Positions 8,519 through 17,198 of a DNA stretch of 64,000 nt are shown in pieces. The first letter of the stretch is position 1, and each line of letters begins with the position of its first letter. Below the pieces are notes generated by a model. That model saw only the letters and a program-made list of their open reading frames with translations, ran no database searches and was not told the DNA's origin. Made by a program: the position numbers and the translations under genes. This DNA is from CAZCTC01 sp964501335. GTDB taxonomy: Bacteria; Chloroflexota; Anaerolineae; B4-G1; SLSP01. Location of the stretch: contig CAZCTC010000011.1 in the NCBI GenBank assembly GCA_964501335.1, positions 1 through 64,000 of the forward strand. The letters run 5' to 3'.

Positions 8519-11074
8519 TCAGGAGCCATGCCGCAGGACTAACGGCAGGAAGAGTTCCCCCCATATTCTGAAGCTCGTGGTTGCATTTTCACTTTGCGAT
8601 AGGCTGTTGAATTCAGCGGTATTGGTAATGATCTCAGCGCAATTTCCGGTCTGGGTGGCCACAAAGGTGAAGGTCAGCCGGCTGGATGTACTCAACTCCC
8701 CCGTCCATGTCAATACTTTGCCGTTTACGACTGCCCCGGGATTGACCACCCAATGCGAAAATTCCACTTTGTCCGGCAGGGTGTCGGTAAGCCGGGCGGT
8801 TTCACTGAAGAGGCTGCTGTTGCTGAGGACCAGCGTATAGGTAACCGGCTGATGATAGCGGGCGATAAGGGGCTCGACCTGTTGGAAGAGGGTCAGATTG
8901 CGGCTCGCTCCGGTTCCCTGAACGAGAAAGGTGTTCAGATCGTTATTGCTCAGGGCATTGTGGTTGATGTTTACCGTCGCCGTCCAGATTCCGGTGGCGG
9001 GGGGCGAAAAACGTACTTGAAAAGAGACGGCGCTGCCGGCGGAGATAGTTACGGGAAGCGGCGCGGCGCTGATGCTGAAGGTGCCGGACAGGCTGTCGCT
9101 TATCTGGAGGCCGAGGATCGACAGATTGTCGGTGCTGCTGTTGCTGATGACGAATGTCCGGGTAACCGGTTTTCCGATTTCCACCAACCCGAAATCCGTG
9201 TTGTTGGTCGAGTCCGGGGTTGTATCTCCATTTGTAATCACGGTCCCATTGCCCAGGACGGTGATTTGAGGCCAGATGTTGCGGTAATAATGGATAGTTC
9301 CCGCATCGTCGCCGCTTACAAGATCCAGATCGCCGTCGCCGTCCAGATCGACCAGGGCCGGAGTGCTGTTAAATCCTACATCTTTAGTGTTAAGGTTGTA
9401 ATAATTTGAGATCAGGGCAAAGGTCGGCGTGAGCGGCGTGCCGTCGTTGCGATAGAGGGCAAAGGTCCCCATGTGATTCCCGATGAGCGCATCCAGGTCT
9501 CCATCGTCGTCCACATCCGTCAGCCGGGGAGCGGTATGACTTCCCGCCGGCCCCAGATCGATATTCAAGAAGGGATTGGCGGAGCCGGTTACTTCGCTGA
9601 AGGTGGGCGTCATCGCTGTGCCCGTATTGCGATAGAATTTGATCGTGTTGGTGTAGGCCGTGCCGACCACGGCATCCAGGTCGCCGTCGCCGTCCAGATC
9701 GCCCAGACAGGGTTTGCTGCCGTCACCGGCGTCGAGGCCGTCGAAGGGGTTGGCCGTGCCGGTCACGGTAATGAAAGCGGGTGTTGCGGCCGTCCCCATA
9801 TTTTGATAATAGTTAAGGAAGCCGTCGTCCTCTCCGATCACGGCATCCAGGTCGCCGTCGCCGTCCAGATCGCCCAGGGCGGGGGTGCTGTTGAATCCCA
9901 CATCCGGGCTTAGCGGGCTTTGGCTTGAGATCACTTCGGTAAAGTGCGGCGCGATAACCGTGCCGTCATTGCGATAGACTCCCAGCGTGCCGGTGTAAAA
10001 GCCCATCACGGCATCCAGGTCGCCGTCGCTGTCGATATCGGCCAGCTCTGGAGCGCTTTCTTCGTACCAATAAGATGCAGCTGTGATATCGCTCAGCGGG
10101 TTCTCAGCGCCGGTTATTTCCTGAAGGTAGAAGGTCGGTACCTCCGTATCGTTGTTGCGGAAGAAGTGGACCCTGCCGTCCTGTTCGCCGACAAAGACAT
10201 CCAGATCGCCGTCGCTGTCGATATCGGCAAAGGTCGGCGCATCGTCATACCAGTTGGCCATGCCGTTAAAGGGATTGTCGCTGCCGCTCGTCGCCACGAA
10301 AACCGGCGCGGTGGCGGTGCCGTCGTTGCGATACAAAATCACGTGATCGACATAGGCCCCGATCAGGGCATCCAGGTCGCCGTCGCCGTCGATATCGCCC
10401 AGATCGAGAGCCGTATAGCGGTAGAGACTTACGCCGTTGAGCGGATTGGCGGTTCCCGTTATTTCAGTGAACGTGGGGGTCAGGACCGTGCCGATGTTGC
10501 GGTAGTAATGGATCGTTCCTTCCAACTCGCCGTTGAAGGCGTCCAGATCGCCGTCGCCGTCGATATCGGCCAGGGCCGGCGCACTGTTGTTCGTCACGGT
10601 GATCGCGTTGAAGGGATTTTCAGCACCGGTCATTTCGGTAAAGGTGGGGGTCAATACAGTGCCGGTATTGCGGTAGAAATGCAGGAGTCCATTCGTGGCC
10701 CCGACGAGCGCATCTATATCGCCGTCGCCGTCCAGATCGCCGAGGGCCGGGGCGCCGTTGTATCCTACATCCTGTCCGTTGAAAGGATTGGCAGCGCCGG
10801 TCGCTTCGACGAAAGTCGGGGTCATGACGGTGCCGGTATTGCGATAGAAATGGAGGGTGCCGTCATAGCACCCGACAATGGATTCCAGGTCACCGTCTCC
10901 GTCCAGATCGGCAAAGGCCGGATGGGTCCAGTAGGTCAAATTTACTCCATTAAGCGGGTTGCCGGCCCCGGTCACCTCGGAGAAGCCGGCCGCTGCCTGA
11001 ACGATCCACGGGGTCAGGGCCAGGAGGCCGATACAACCCAGCACGGTTGCAAAGCGTCGTAGTTTACCGTTCAT
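8519..11074 (-). CDS. Secreted VCBS/FG-GAP repeat protein with ASH-like and DUF11 domains
   Basis: This is an 851-aa exported protein. After a signal peptide (MNGKLRRFATVLGCIGLLAL...VQA) come ten VCBS/FG-GAP-like repeats, each with a DLDGDGDLDA-type calcium loop followed by hxxYRNxGT. They are expected to fold as a beta-propeller. A choice-of-anchor-D/ASH-like domain (NTDFGLVEIGKPVTRTFVIS) and one DUF11 domain follow. The protein ends LFLPLVLRHGS, the C-terminal motif shared with the beta-helix proteins. I chose ATG 11074 because AAGGAG is 5 nt upstream. It is probably a surface or secreted binding protein. Confidence 0.85.
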   Translation of the reverse strand: MNGKLRRFATVLGCIGLLALTPWIVQAAAGFSEVTGAGNPLNGVNLTYWTHPAFADLDGDGDLESIVGCYDGTLHFYRNTGTVMTPTFVEATGAANPFNGQDVGYNGAPALGDLDGDGDIDALVGATNGLLHFYRNTGTVLTPTFTEMTGAENPFNAITVTNNSAPALADIDGDGDLDAFNGELEGTIHYYRNIGTVLTPTFTEITGTANPLNGVSLYRYTALDLGDIDGDGDLDALIGAYVDHVILYRNDGTATAPVFVATSGSDNPFNGMANWYDDAPTFADIDSDGDLDVFVGEQDGRVHFFRNNDTEVPTFYLQEITGAENPLSDITAASYWYEESAPELADIDSDGDLDAVMGFYTGTLGVYRNDGTVIAPHFTEVISSQSPLSPDVGFNSTPALGDLDGDGDLDAVIGEDDGFLNYYQNMGTAATPAFITVTGTANPFDGLDAGDGSKPCLGDLDGDGDLDAVVGTAYTNTIKFYRNTGTAMTPTFSEVTGSANPFLNIDLGPAGSHTAPRLTDVDDDGDLDALIGNHMGTFALYRNDGTPLTPTFALISNYYNLNTKDVGFNSTPALVDLDGDGDLDLVSGDDAGTIHYYRNIWPQITVLGNGTVITNGDTTPDSTNNTDFGLVEIGKPVTRTFVISNSSTDNLSILGLQISDSLSGTFSISAAPLPVTISAGSAVSFQVRFSPPATGIWTATVNINHNALSNNDLNTFLVQGTGASRNLTLFQQVEPLIARYHQPVTYTLVLSNSSLFSETARLTDTLPDKVEFSHWVVNPGAVVNGKVLTWTGELSTSSRLTFTFVATQTGNCAEIITNTAEFNSLSQSENATTSFRIWGELFLPLVLRHGS

Positions 11075-11141
11075 CATGACTCCTTCATTTGATTGGAATT
11101 GCGTCGATGATATTTTCACCGGAGCCGACCTGCTGTCATTC

Positions 11142-11169
11142 AGTATATTTCGGTTCATTTTTTGCGCAA
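11142..11169 (-). promoter_or_regulatory. Candidate sigma-70 promoter for the VCBS gene
   Basis: On the minus strand this reads TTGCGC, 16 nt, TATACT, including the 18-nt block AATGAACCGAAATATACT also present upstream of the 2824 gene. It lies about 67 nt upstream of the start codon. Confidence 0.5.
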
Positions 11170-11338
11170 ACAAATCAGCTGCGTGCTTGTTGTGTGTTTT
11201 CTGGATTTTGTGGTAAATATTCGACCTGTGCGGTTGTTCATTAAGTATGGATTAAAACAGTTTTTGCGCCCCGCAATAGCCGTTTTCCCGGTAAAAAGCG
11301 ACGCGCGGTGCGAAGCAGGCAGAGAGAATTTCTTTTTT

Positions 11339-11374
11339 CATTTTTCGGCGGCTTCAGAAAGCCGCCGAAAAATG
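11339..11374 (-). repeat. Hairpin-repeat family copy (reverse)
   Basis: CATTTTTCGGCGGCTT and its complement form the arms. The reverse flank CCGGTAAAAAGCGACGCGCGG precedes it at about 11289. It is on the side of the divergent gap nearer the minus-strand VCBS gene and matches that gene's direction. Confidence 0.85.
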
Positions 11375-11410
11375 GTTTTCTCAAGAAATTTAAGTCACTT
11401 GTGCGGTTAT

Positions 11411-11834
11411 TCTGAAAAATAAGGAAGGGAAAAGCCCGTGTTTTTGCGCGCATTCTGATGCGGGAGAAAACATCGACAAAAAAACTCTCGACCTGTGCGG
11501 TTGGCCCAGAAAGGCGGGAGAAAAAAAGCCCGTGTTTTTGCGCGCATTCTGATGCGGGNNNNNNNNNNNNNNNNNNNNNNNNNNNNNNNNNNNNNNNNNN
11601 NNNNNNNNNNNNNNNNNNNNNNNNNNNNNNNNNNNNNNNNNNNNNNNNNNNNNNNNNNTAGCCCAGAAAGGCGGGAGAAAAAAAGCCCGTGTTTTTGCGC
11701 GCATTCTGATGCGGGAGAAAACATCGACAAAAAACTCTCGACCTGTACGGTTAGCCCAGAAAGGCGGGAGAAAAAAAGCCCGTGTTTTTGCGCGCATTCT
11801 GATGCGCGCAAAAACACAAACAAAAAAACTCTCT
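11411..11834 (+). repeat. Tandem array of hairpin-repeat units spanning an assembly gap
   Basis: Forward hairpin units lie head to tail. Measured from 11662 to 11755, the unit is 93 bp: CCCAGAAAGGCGGGAG, AAAAGCCCGTG, hairpin, ACATCGACAAAAAACTCTCG, ACCTGT(G/A)CGGTTAG. Hairpins begin at 11439, 11533 (cut by the gap), 11689 and 11782. The inner copies have a decayed right arm (ATGCGGGAGAAAACAT instead of ATGCGCGCAAAAACAC). Only the last copy is a perfect hairpin (11782-11817). A related unit recurs at 13110-13190. Confidence 0.85.
11559..11658. other. Assembly gap (100 N)
   Basis: Exactly 100 unknown bases lie inside the 93-bp tandem repeat, so the length is probably a scaffolding placeholder. 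The true number of repeat units is unknown. Confidence 0.98.
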
Positions 11835-11914
11835 CCCCCTCCAGCGCGTCGATTCTTACGGGTAAAGTGCCAGATGCGGGACGTTACAAAAATCAAATTT
11901 GCAGGAGATGAATG

Positions 11915-12148
11915 ATGTGCAGCGTTGCTGAAACCATGGTTGAATATGTCTTTGAAGAAATTTTAGAGCGCTATATAGAGGGCAAATTGTTCGACCCGGG
12001 CGAGGCCGATCGCCTGCAAAGGACTTTTGAATTTGCGTGCGCCCATAATACTTCAGGCCGGGATTTTGACGCCGAACTCAAACTGGTTAAAGAATTAATC
12101 GGCGGGGATCCTTTTGAAAAAGATTTTCTATCATGGTTTTTGAAATAA
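11915..12148 (+). CDS. Small hypothetical acidic protein, 77 aa
   Basis: I do not recognise this short, soluble, mostly helical acidic protein (MCSVAETMVEYVFEEIL...KDFLSWFLK). ATG 11915 is preferred because AGGAG ends 7 nt before it; the adjacent ATG at 11912 is only 4 nt away. It follows the tandem repeat array and precedes the DUF4386 gene. Its codon use and good ribosome binding site support a real gene. Confidence 0.55.
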   Translation: MCSVAETMVEYVFEEILERYIEGKLFDPGEADRLQRTFEFACAHNTSGRDFDAELKLVKELIGGDPFEKDFLSWFLK

Positions 12149-12229
12149 TTTATCGATAGCAGGGTTTTGCTTTCTGACGGAAAAAGGACGATGGTTAAAA
12201 CCGAATAAATGAAACATGTTCTGCGTTGT

Positions 12230-12263
12230 TATAATGGCACCCGTCTTTGTATAATCAGACGGG
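12230..12263 (+). promoter_or_regulatory. Candidate promoter with a palindrome over the -10
   Basis: Two TATAAT hexamers occur at 12230-12235 and 12250-12255. The second lies inside a perfect inverted repeat, CCCGTCT (12240-12246) and AGACGGG (12257-12263). This could be an operator overlapping the -10, or a leader hairpin. It is about 30 nt upstream of the DUF4386 start. Confidence 0.4.
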
Positions 12264-12289
12264 GCACCAAAACAAAAAAGGAGAAAGCC

Positions 12290-13015
12290 ATGAATTCAGA
12301 TAAAAATAACCTTAGATTTCCCGATGTTTCGTTGCGGACAGCTGCCATTGCGGCCGGGGTGGGCTTGCTACTGATGACTTTCCTGGCACCCATTGCCAAC
12401 TTCAACATCCTTCAGAATTTGATTGTTTCAGGAGATGCCAAAACCACAGCGGCTAATATTATGGCTTCTGAAGGGTTATTTCGCATCGGCATAGGTTGCT
12501 TTCTAATCACGGCTATTCTGGACGTGATCGTGGCATGGGGACTTTATGTTTTATTGCGGCCGGTAAACAAAAGTTTATCCTTACTGGCCGCCTGGTTTCG
12601 GGTCGTCTATGCAGCGATCCTGGCGGCTACTTTGATCAATCTTGTGGGGGTTTTACAGTGGTTGAGTGGGGCCGATTATTTGGGGGCCATTGAACCAGCT
12701 CAACTTCAGATTCAGGCAATGGTTTTGATCAATACTTTTAAGGTCGGATGGGATATGGGACTTTTTATTTTCGGCCTTCATTTGCTTCTTGTGGGCTATC
12801 TCGTGTTCAAATCGGGGTATGCTCCCAAATTTTTAGGAGGGTTGCTGGTCATTGCTGCGGCAGGTTATTTAGTCGATGGTGTTGGTAAGCTGCTCTTTTC
12901 CAGTTACAATTTGACCATGGCCATGTTTACATTTATAGGAGAAGTGATTTTTATCGGCTGGCTTTTGTGGAAAGGCGTGAAAGGGTTTGATAAAAGCCTG
13001 GAGAACAGACAGTAG
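12290..13015 (+). CDS. DUF4386 family membrane protein
   Basis: This is a 241-aa multi-pass membrane protein matching the DUF4386 pattern. It has a first TM near residues 17-35, then a conserved region ASEGLFRIGIGCFLITAILDVIVAWGLYVLL, then LSLLAAWFRVVYAAILAATLI. A late block, KVGWDMGLFIFGLHLLLVGYLVFKSGY, precedes a final hydrophobic pair. ATG 12290 is used because AAAAAGGAG lies 6 nt upstream; an in-frame ATG at 12209 has no such site. No function is known for the family. Confidence 0.8.
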   Translation: MNSDKNNLRFPDVSLRTAAIAAGVGLLLMTFLAPIANFNILQNLIVSGDAKTTAANIMASEGLFRIGIGCFLITAILDVIVAWGLYVLLRPVNKSLSLLAAWFRVVYAAILAATLINLVGVLQWLSGADYLGAIEPAQLQIQAMVLINTFKVGWDMGLFIFGLHLLLVGYLVFKSGYAPKFLGGLLVIAAAGYLVDGVGKLLFSSYNLTMAMFTFIGEVIFIGWLLWKGVKGFDKSLENRQ

Positions 13016-13052
13016 ACAGCCTGCGTTGCCGGGGTGGCTCTGGAAAAAACCC

Positions 13053-13079
13053 TGTTTTCGCACTGACAGTGCGAAAACA
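13053..13079 (+). repeat. Short variant of the hairpin-repeat family (forward)
   Basis: The arms TGTTTTCGCACT and AGTGCGAAAACA enclose a 3-nt loop. The stem is shorter than usual but the family tail ATCAACAAAAAACTCTCG follows. It begins 37 nt after the DUF4386 stop codon. Confidence 0.8.
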
Positions 13080-13137
13080 TCAACAAAAAACTCTCGCCCT
13101 GTGCGGTTAGCCCGGAAAGGCGGGAGAAAAAAAGCCC

Positions 13138-13173
13138 GTGTTTTTGCGCGCATTCTGATGCGCGCAAAAACAC
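13138..13173 (+). repeat. Hairpin-repeat family copy (forward)
   Basis: This is a perfect 16-bp stem, GTGTTTTTGCGCGCAT, around TCTG. The preceding CCCGGAAAGGCGGGAG matches the 93-bp unit at 11.5-11.8 kb. A full right flank follows (CTCTCTCCCC, GCGCGTCG, TTACGGGTAAAG, TGCGGGGCGTTAC). It points toward DegV. Confidence 0.85.
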
Positions 13174-13331
13174 AAACAAAAAAACTCTCTCCCCCTGCTT
13201 CGCACCGCGCGTCGATTCTTACGGGTAAAGTGCCAGATGCGGGGCGTTACAAGGCTATAGAGCCCTATTTCCCAGACAGTCGAATATAAATTTTTCTATT
13301 GAGTCGGTAACTTGAATTAAGGGGGAAACTT

Positions 13332-14192
13332 ATGGGAAACCGTATTGTGGTGGTAACCGACAGCACAGCCAATTTGCCGCCGGATCTGATGCAATCGTTG
13401 GAAATCCCCATCATTCCGTTGAATATTCATTGGAATGGGGTAGATTATCTGGACGGCGCTACGATGGGGGCGGATGAATTTTACCGGCGGTTGGCGGGGT
13501 GTACCGATTGTCCAACCACTTCGCAACCCTCTGAGGGCCGGTTCATCGAGTTTTTTCAGGAGACGGCCAGACGTCATGCGGCGGATGTCCTGGTGGGTGT
13601 CTTTATTTCCAGCGAGATGAGCGGGACTTTTTTTTCGGCCATGCAGGCCCGGGCCGAATTGCCGGAATTGAAAATCGAGCTGGTCGATTCTCGCAGTGCA
13701 TCGATGGGGCTGGGCTTTCAGGTGCTGGCCGGGGTGCGGGCTGTGCAGGCCGGGTTGGATCTGCCGGCGGTGATAGCACAGATCGAGGCGATGCGGGAAC
13801 GGATGCAGGTGCTTTTCATCGTGGATACGCTGGATTATCTCTATCGCGGCGGGCGGATCGGCGGGGCCTCGCACTTTGTCGGGAGCATGCTCAATCTCAA
13901 ACCGCTGCTGTCCGTGATGGATGGGCGGGTGGCTGCCATCGATAAGGTGCGCGGGCGGCATAAGTCTTTGTCGCGGATGATCGATCTGGCGGTGGAGCGG
14001 GCCGGCGGAGAACCGGTGCCGGAAGTGGCGATTGTGGAGTCCGGTGGCGGGGAAGATGCCGTGTGGGTGGAGGCGCAGGTGCAGGAACGGCTCAAGCCCG
14101 GGCGGATCTATCACAGTGTGCTCACGCCGGTGATCGGGGCGCATACCGGCCCGGGGGCTATCGGGGTGATTTTCCCGGCTTCGCAGGAGTAG
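13332..14192 (+). CDS. DegV family fatty-acid-binding protein
   Basis: This is a 286-aa DegV/FakB-type protein, a family whose members bind a fatty acid and present it to the FakA kinase. The N-terminal motif VVTDSTANLPPDL and the TTSQPSEGRF loop are diagnostic. VGVFISSEMSGTFFSAMQA and VDSRSASMGLGF line the acyl pocket. IVDTLDYLYRGGRIGG and NLKPLLSVMDGRV complete the signature. Length and motif order are complete. No fakA-like kinase is nearby. The binding site GGGGGA before the ATG is acceptable. Confidence 0.92.
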   Translation: MGNRIVVVTDSTANLPPDLMQSLEIPIIPLNIHWNGVDYLDGATMGADEFYRRLAGCTDCPTTSQPSEGRFIEFFQETARRHAADVLVGVFISSEMSGTFFSAMQARAELPELKIELVDSRSASMGLGFQVLAGVRAVQAGLDLPAVIAQIEAMRERMQVLFIVDTLDYLYRGGRIGGASHFVGSMLNLKPLLSVMDGRVAAIDKVRGRHKSLSRMIDLAVERAGGEPVPEVAIVESGGGEDAVWVEAQVQERLKPGRIYHSVLTPVIGAHTGPGAIGVIFPASQE

Positions 14193-14241
14193 ATAGCTGC
14201 AAGTAGACAGCCTGTATCGCCGGGGGCTCCGGAAAAAGGCC

Positions 14242-14277
14242 ATGTTTTCGCGCGCATTCTGATGCGTGCGAAAATAT
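14242..14277 (+). repeat. Hairpin-repeat family copy (forward)
   Basis: The arms ATGTTTTCGCGCGCAT and ATGCGTGCGAAAATAT contain two G-T wobble positions. It lies between convergent gene ends, on the strand of degV. Confidence 0.8.
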
Positions 14278-14359
14278 CAATAAAAACCCTTTCCTCCGTG
14301 CTGGGGGCACACCTTACGGGGAAAGGGTTTTGTGCGCTACAAAGCTGAGACTTTCTGGT

Positions 14360-15442
14360 TCATTGGAAATCCGGCCTTTCGCTCAGTCCCGTTACATAAC
14401 GCACCAGGTTGCGGGCGAACTTCTGCGGTTCTATATTCTCTAACCGACCGGTCAATTCCAGGGTGTAATCGGGGATCGTGGTGGGAGAAATCCCGCTTGG
14501 AGGTTCAACTTCAGCTCCCCACGTTCCTTCAATCACCCGCCAGGCTTTAAAACATTCCATCTGGAGGCGTCCGGGATCCCGGCCATCCTGCCAGAGGCTG
14601 ACGCCGCAGACGAAATGCCAGGGGAAGTCCCGGCTGCGGCCCTCAATTGAGCGCAAAACACTCCAGAAGGTTCTTTTCTGACTGGCGGTTGGGATGAATC
14701 GTTCGTCGGGGATGCAGAACATGTTGGGAAGCAGGGCATATTCATAGCGCAGTTCACTGGAAACGAGATTCTCGGTTCCCCCGTTGTGGTTGAAGGTGCC
14801 GTGGTAGATTGGGGGGCCATTGTGGGCATCGTTATTTTCAAGGGTCAGATCGACGCAGCAGCGAATGAGACTTTCATAGGGGCGACTGAGTGCGGCAAAA
14901 TGGTCCTGTTTGATGAAAAGGGTGCTCAATACGCTGTTCTCGATATATTTTACGAGGAGGAGTTCTTTAAGTTCGGTATGGTGCAAAGGGTAAAGCTGGT
15001 TTCTGGGGAGAGATTCGATCTGACGAAGGTTTTCTGTAAAGAGCGTGAAGTTCTCGTTGGAAACAAAGAAGAGGGCGCGGCGTCGCTTTTCCCCGCTGTT
15101 TTCCCGAATTGCTATCAGAGCGCCCGCATCTCCTGCTTTGGCAGTTGCGTAATTCCATTTCAATTGATTGGGTGATCGTCTGGCCGGAGATCTTGCCGGG
15201 GTGATCAGATAATCCCACTGCCAGACGGCAGCCAGCCGGGCGTCGTTGGCAGAGGTGATTTGATTGAGATCCGGAGGAGGATAGACGCTTCTTCCGTCGA
15301 CCCCTTCAAAGGGCGGGACAAAGCAGATTCTGACGATCTGGTTCAATTCCAGAAGGTGGATTCCCTGATAGAAGGGAGCCTGGTCGGCAGGGACTTCAGA
15401 GGCCAGATCTCTGGCCGTAATGGCATAATCCGGATTTACCAA
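14360..15442 (-). CDS. Hypothetical protein, 360 aa
   Basis: I do not recognise this soluble 360-aa protein. The start is a TTG at 15442, chosen because a near-perfect AAAGGAGG lies 4-5 nt upstream. The N-terminal part has short hydrophobic strands (QGIHLLELNQIVRICFVPPF). The middle contains QLYPLHHTELKELLLVKYIE, and ENNDAHNGPPIYHGTFNHNGG stands out as a His/Asn-rich loop. The C-terminal third has WHFVCGVSLWQDGRDP and a Pro-rich linker. There is no signal peptide or TM segment. It stands alone between a convergent degV and a divergent cysteine-rich gene. Confidence 0.65.
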   Translation of the reverse strand: MVNPDYAITARDLASEVPADQAPFYQGIHLLELNQIVRICFVPPFEGVDGRSVYPPPDLNQITSANDARLAAVWQWDYLITPARSPARRSPNQLKWNYATAKAGDAGALIAIRENSGEKRRRALFFVSNENFTLFTENLRQIESLPRNQLYPLHHTELKELLLVKYIENSVLSTLFIKQDHFAALSRPYESLIRCCVDLTLENNDAHNGPPIYHGTFNHNGGTENLVSSELRYEYALLPNMFCIPDERFIPTASQKRTFWSVLRSIEGRSRDFPWHFVCGVSLWQDGRDPGRLQMECFKAWRVIEGTWGAEVEPPSGISPTTIPDYTLELTGRLENIEPQKFARNLVRYVTGLSERPDFQ

Positions 15443-15548
15443 GAGACCTCCTTTGTTGCGGTGCCGGCAGAAGGGTTTCCAGCGTTATTATAGTCCCAAT
15501 CGATCGATTTATAGAGCGCGCCGCCGGGACGGCTCTGGAAAAGCCCGT

Positions 15549-15590
15549 GATTTCGCGCGTCACGCTACGCAGGCGGCGCGCGAAAAAATG
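15549..15590 (+). repeat. Long-loop variant of the hairpin repeat (forward)
   Basis: The arms TTTCGCGCG and CGCGCGAAA enclose a loop containing CACGCTACGCAGG. The tail AATGAATAAAAACTC follows. The same long-loop form at 21749-22097 has been split by an inserted element exactly in CTACGCAG. Confidence 0.75.
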
Positions 15591-15653
15591 AATAAAAACT
15601 CTTTCTCCCCCAGTAGACAGCCTGTGTTGTCAGGGCGGTTCTGGAAAAGGCCA

Positions 15654-15689
15654 ATGTTTTCGTGCGCATTCTGATGCGCACGAAAACAT
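15654..15689 (+). repeat. Hairpin-repeat family copy (forward)
   Basis: This is a perfect stem ATGTTTTCGTGCGCAT around TCTG, followed by AAACAAAAAAACTCTCTTCC and the right flank. It points toward the gene at 15929. Confidence 0.85.
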
Positions 15690-15928
15690 AAACAAAAAAA
15701 CTCTCTTCCCCTGCTTCGCACCGCGCGTCGTTTTTCCAAGAGAAAATGCCATTTGCGGGACGCCACAAGGCCGGGCTATTTTCAGAACCGGAGGCCATGC
15801 GGGGGGCGGCACTTCGAAAGATGAAAATGGTTTGTTTGCTCTTTCACTTAGATCCGTTATTATAGGTCGGCATTCTATCTCATTCTTCCATTTTTTTCGA
15901 TCATTTTTTCAATGGAGCATTGAACGCG

Positions 15929-16336
15929 ATGGCCCAAAAGACTCATTCGGATACTCCTATCTGTGCCGTATTGCTCGGTAATGCAGCGACACCTGCTCTG
16001 GCTGAGGCATTTGCCTGTGATTCGCGCGGTTGCCCTTATGTTGCCTCTTATACAGCAATCGGCACTGCTGTGATGGGGCTTTATGTTTTGCCTGCGGGTA
16101 AACGTTGGTGGATTGAATATCCGCAAGAGCATCCGGAAGTTTTAGGATTGCAGAAAGCGGAGGTTTTCATCACTGATCGGATTGAGGCGTCCAGCCGTTG
16201 GTCTCTGGGACAGGTGGAACCTGTGTTGGAGACGGCTCCCTGCGGCACTGACTGTGTTACCTGTCCCCATTATCAGCAACGTTGCATGGGTTGTCCTGCT
16301 ACGGTTTTTTACAGGATGCATGCTAAGGGAGCATAA
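15929..16336 (+). CDS. Cysteine-rich small protein with DUF3795-like C-terminal cluster
   Basis: This is a soluble protein of about 135 aa. The C-terminal quarter contains CGTDCVTCPHYQQRCMGCP, a CxxxCxxCx7CxxC arrangement resembling the metal-binding cluster of DUF3795-type proteins. The first half has a separate Cys pair, ACDSRGCPY. A zinc or iron-sulfur site is likely but cannot be told apart by sequence. A TTG nine bases upstream (15920) is an alternative start; GGAG at 15914 is too close to the TTG, so ATG 15929 is preferred. No partner gene is apparent. Confidence 0.6.
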   Translation: MAQKTHSDTPICAVLLGNAATPALAEAFACDSRGCPYVASYTAIGTAVMGLYVLPAGKRWWIEYPQEHPEVLGLQKAEVFITDRIEASSRWSLGQVEPVLETAPCGTDCVTCPHYQQRCMGCPATVFYRMHAKGA

Positions 16337-16421
16337 AAGAACAACTTCTCGATTTTTACCGCAGTTTCCCGGGGGAATTCGAAAACTTATAAATTTACAA
16401 ATCCTAAGACTTGAAACCTTT

Positions 16422-16964
16422 TTATCCCTGGGGAGATTGCCGCTCCAGGATCTCTGCCAGATCGCACAGGTAATTGATCAAGAATCGCCAGTTGCTGTCG
16501 AGGGGCAGTCCTGCGGTGGTCGGTCCTTTGCCCAATACGAGATGGCTGCCAATCTCCAATGAGGCCTTGGGGACATTGTTAAAAATCAGGGTCAGTACGT
16601 GGCGTTGTTCCGGATCGACAATATATTGCAGCGATTTCTGTGTGAGGATGAGCGGTTGCGGGGGCAGGCGATATAAAGAGACGATAATTTGGGTCTGGAT
16701 CATTCGCGCAATATGATTTCCGCCGCCCACGAGGTAATCATCGGCACGCAGCGTGACGGACCGGGAACGATAGAAACCCGATAGCATGGAGTTGCTGGAA
16801 TAGGGCGATTTAACGAAGCTCAGCCCGAGTTTGGAGGCCAGCTCCTCCCAGGCCTGGTTTTGCTGTTGCCGGCGGGAATTTAGCGAAATAAAGATCGCAG
16901 CGATAATGATTGGGATTATCAAAAATAAGATCAGGAGGAAGATCAGCATATCTCCTGGTTGCAT
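16422..16964 (-). CDS. Single-pass membrane protein, 180 aa, unknown function
   Basis: An N-terminal TM segment (DMLIFLLILFLIIPIIIAAI) is followed by SLNSRRQQQNQAWEELASKLGL and a soluble domain. That domain has alternating strands and the motif SGFYRSRSVTLRADDYLVGGG. The short charged stretch after the TM suggests a cytoplasmic soluble domain. I do not recognise the family. It is divergent from the VWA gene at 17199, with 234 nt between starts and no repeats in that gap, so both promoters should be there. Confidence 0.65.
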   Translation of the reverse strand: MQPGDMLIFLLILFLIIPIIIAAIFISLNSRRQQQNQAWEELASKLGLSFVKSPYSSNSMLSGFYRSRSVTLRADDYLVGGGNHIARMIQTQIIVSLYRLPPQPLILTQKSLQYIVDPEQRHVLTLIFNNVPKASLEIGSHLVLGKGPTTAGLPLDSNWRFLINYLCDLAEILERQSPQG

Positions 16965-17198
16965 GGTTATTTCTCCCTGTGATTTTCTCCCACAGATTTC
17001 AGCTATAGATCAACCCGGTTACGCCGGGGACTTCTCTAACGCCGGAATGATTATACAGTAAAAAACAAAAACCGTTTTTAATCCATTTCGGTCCGTTGCT
17101 GGAGTTTTTTGAGCTTTGCGCTATGATATTTTCTAACTACCATAATTTCCCCTTTTACCTCAACTCCAATCCTGAAGTTTAAATTTTAGGAGGATCCT

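Larger units (their letters stand above)
15443..15928. other. Divergent gap filled with repeats
   Basis: No gene is seen. The gap contains a long-loop hairpin (15549-15590), a GTAGACAG word (15612), a standard hairpin element with its right flank (15654-15770) and a copy of the TTTTCAG...ACTTCGAAAGATGAAAATGG module (15777-15830). Promoter sequences for the flanking genes are not obvious. Confidence 0.75.

Noticed and set aside
11411..11834. CRISPR-like array of regular units
   Set aside because: Units are 93 bp with near-identical spacers, each with a hairpin; there are no unique spacers and no cas genes.
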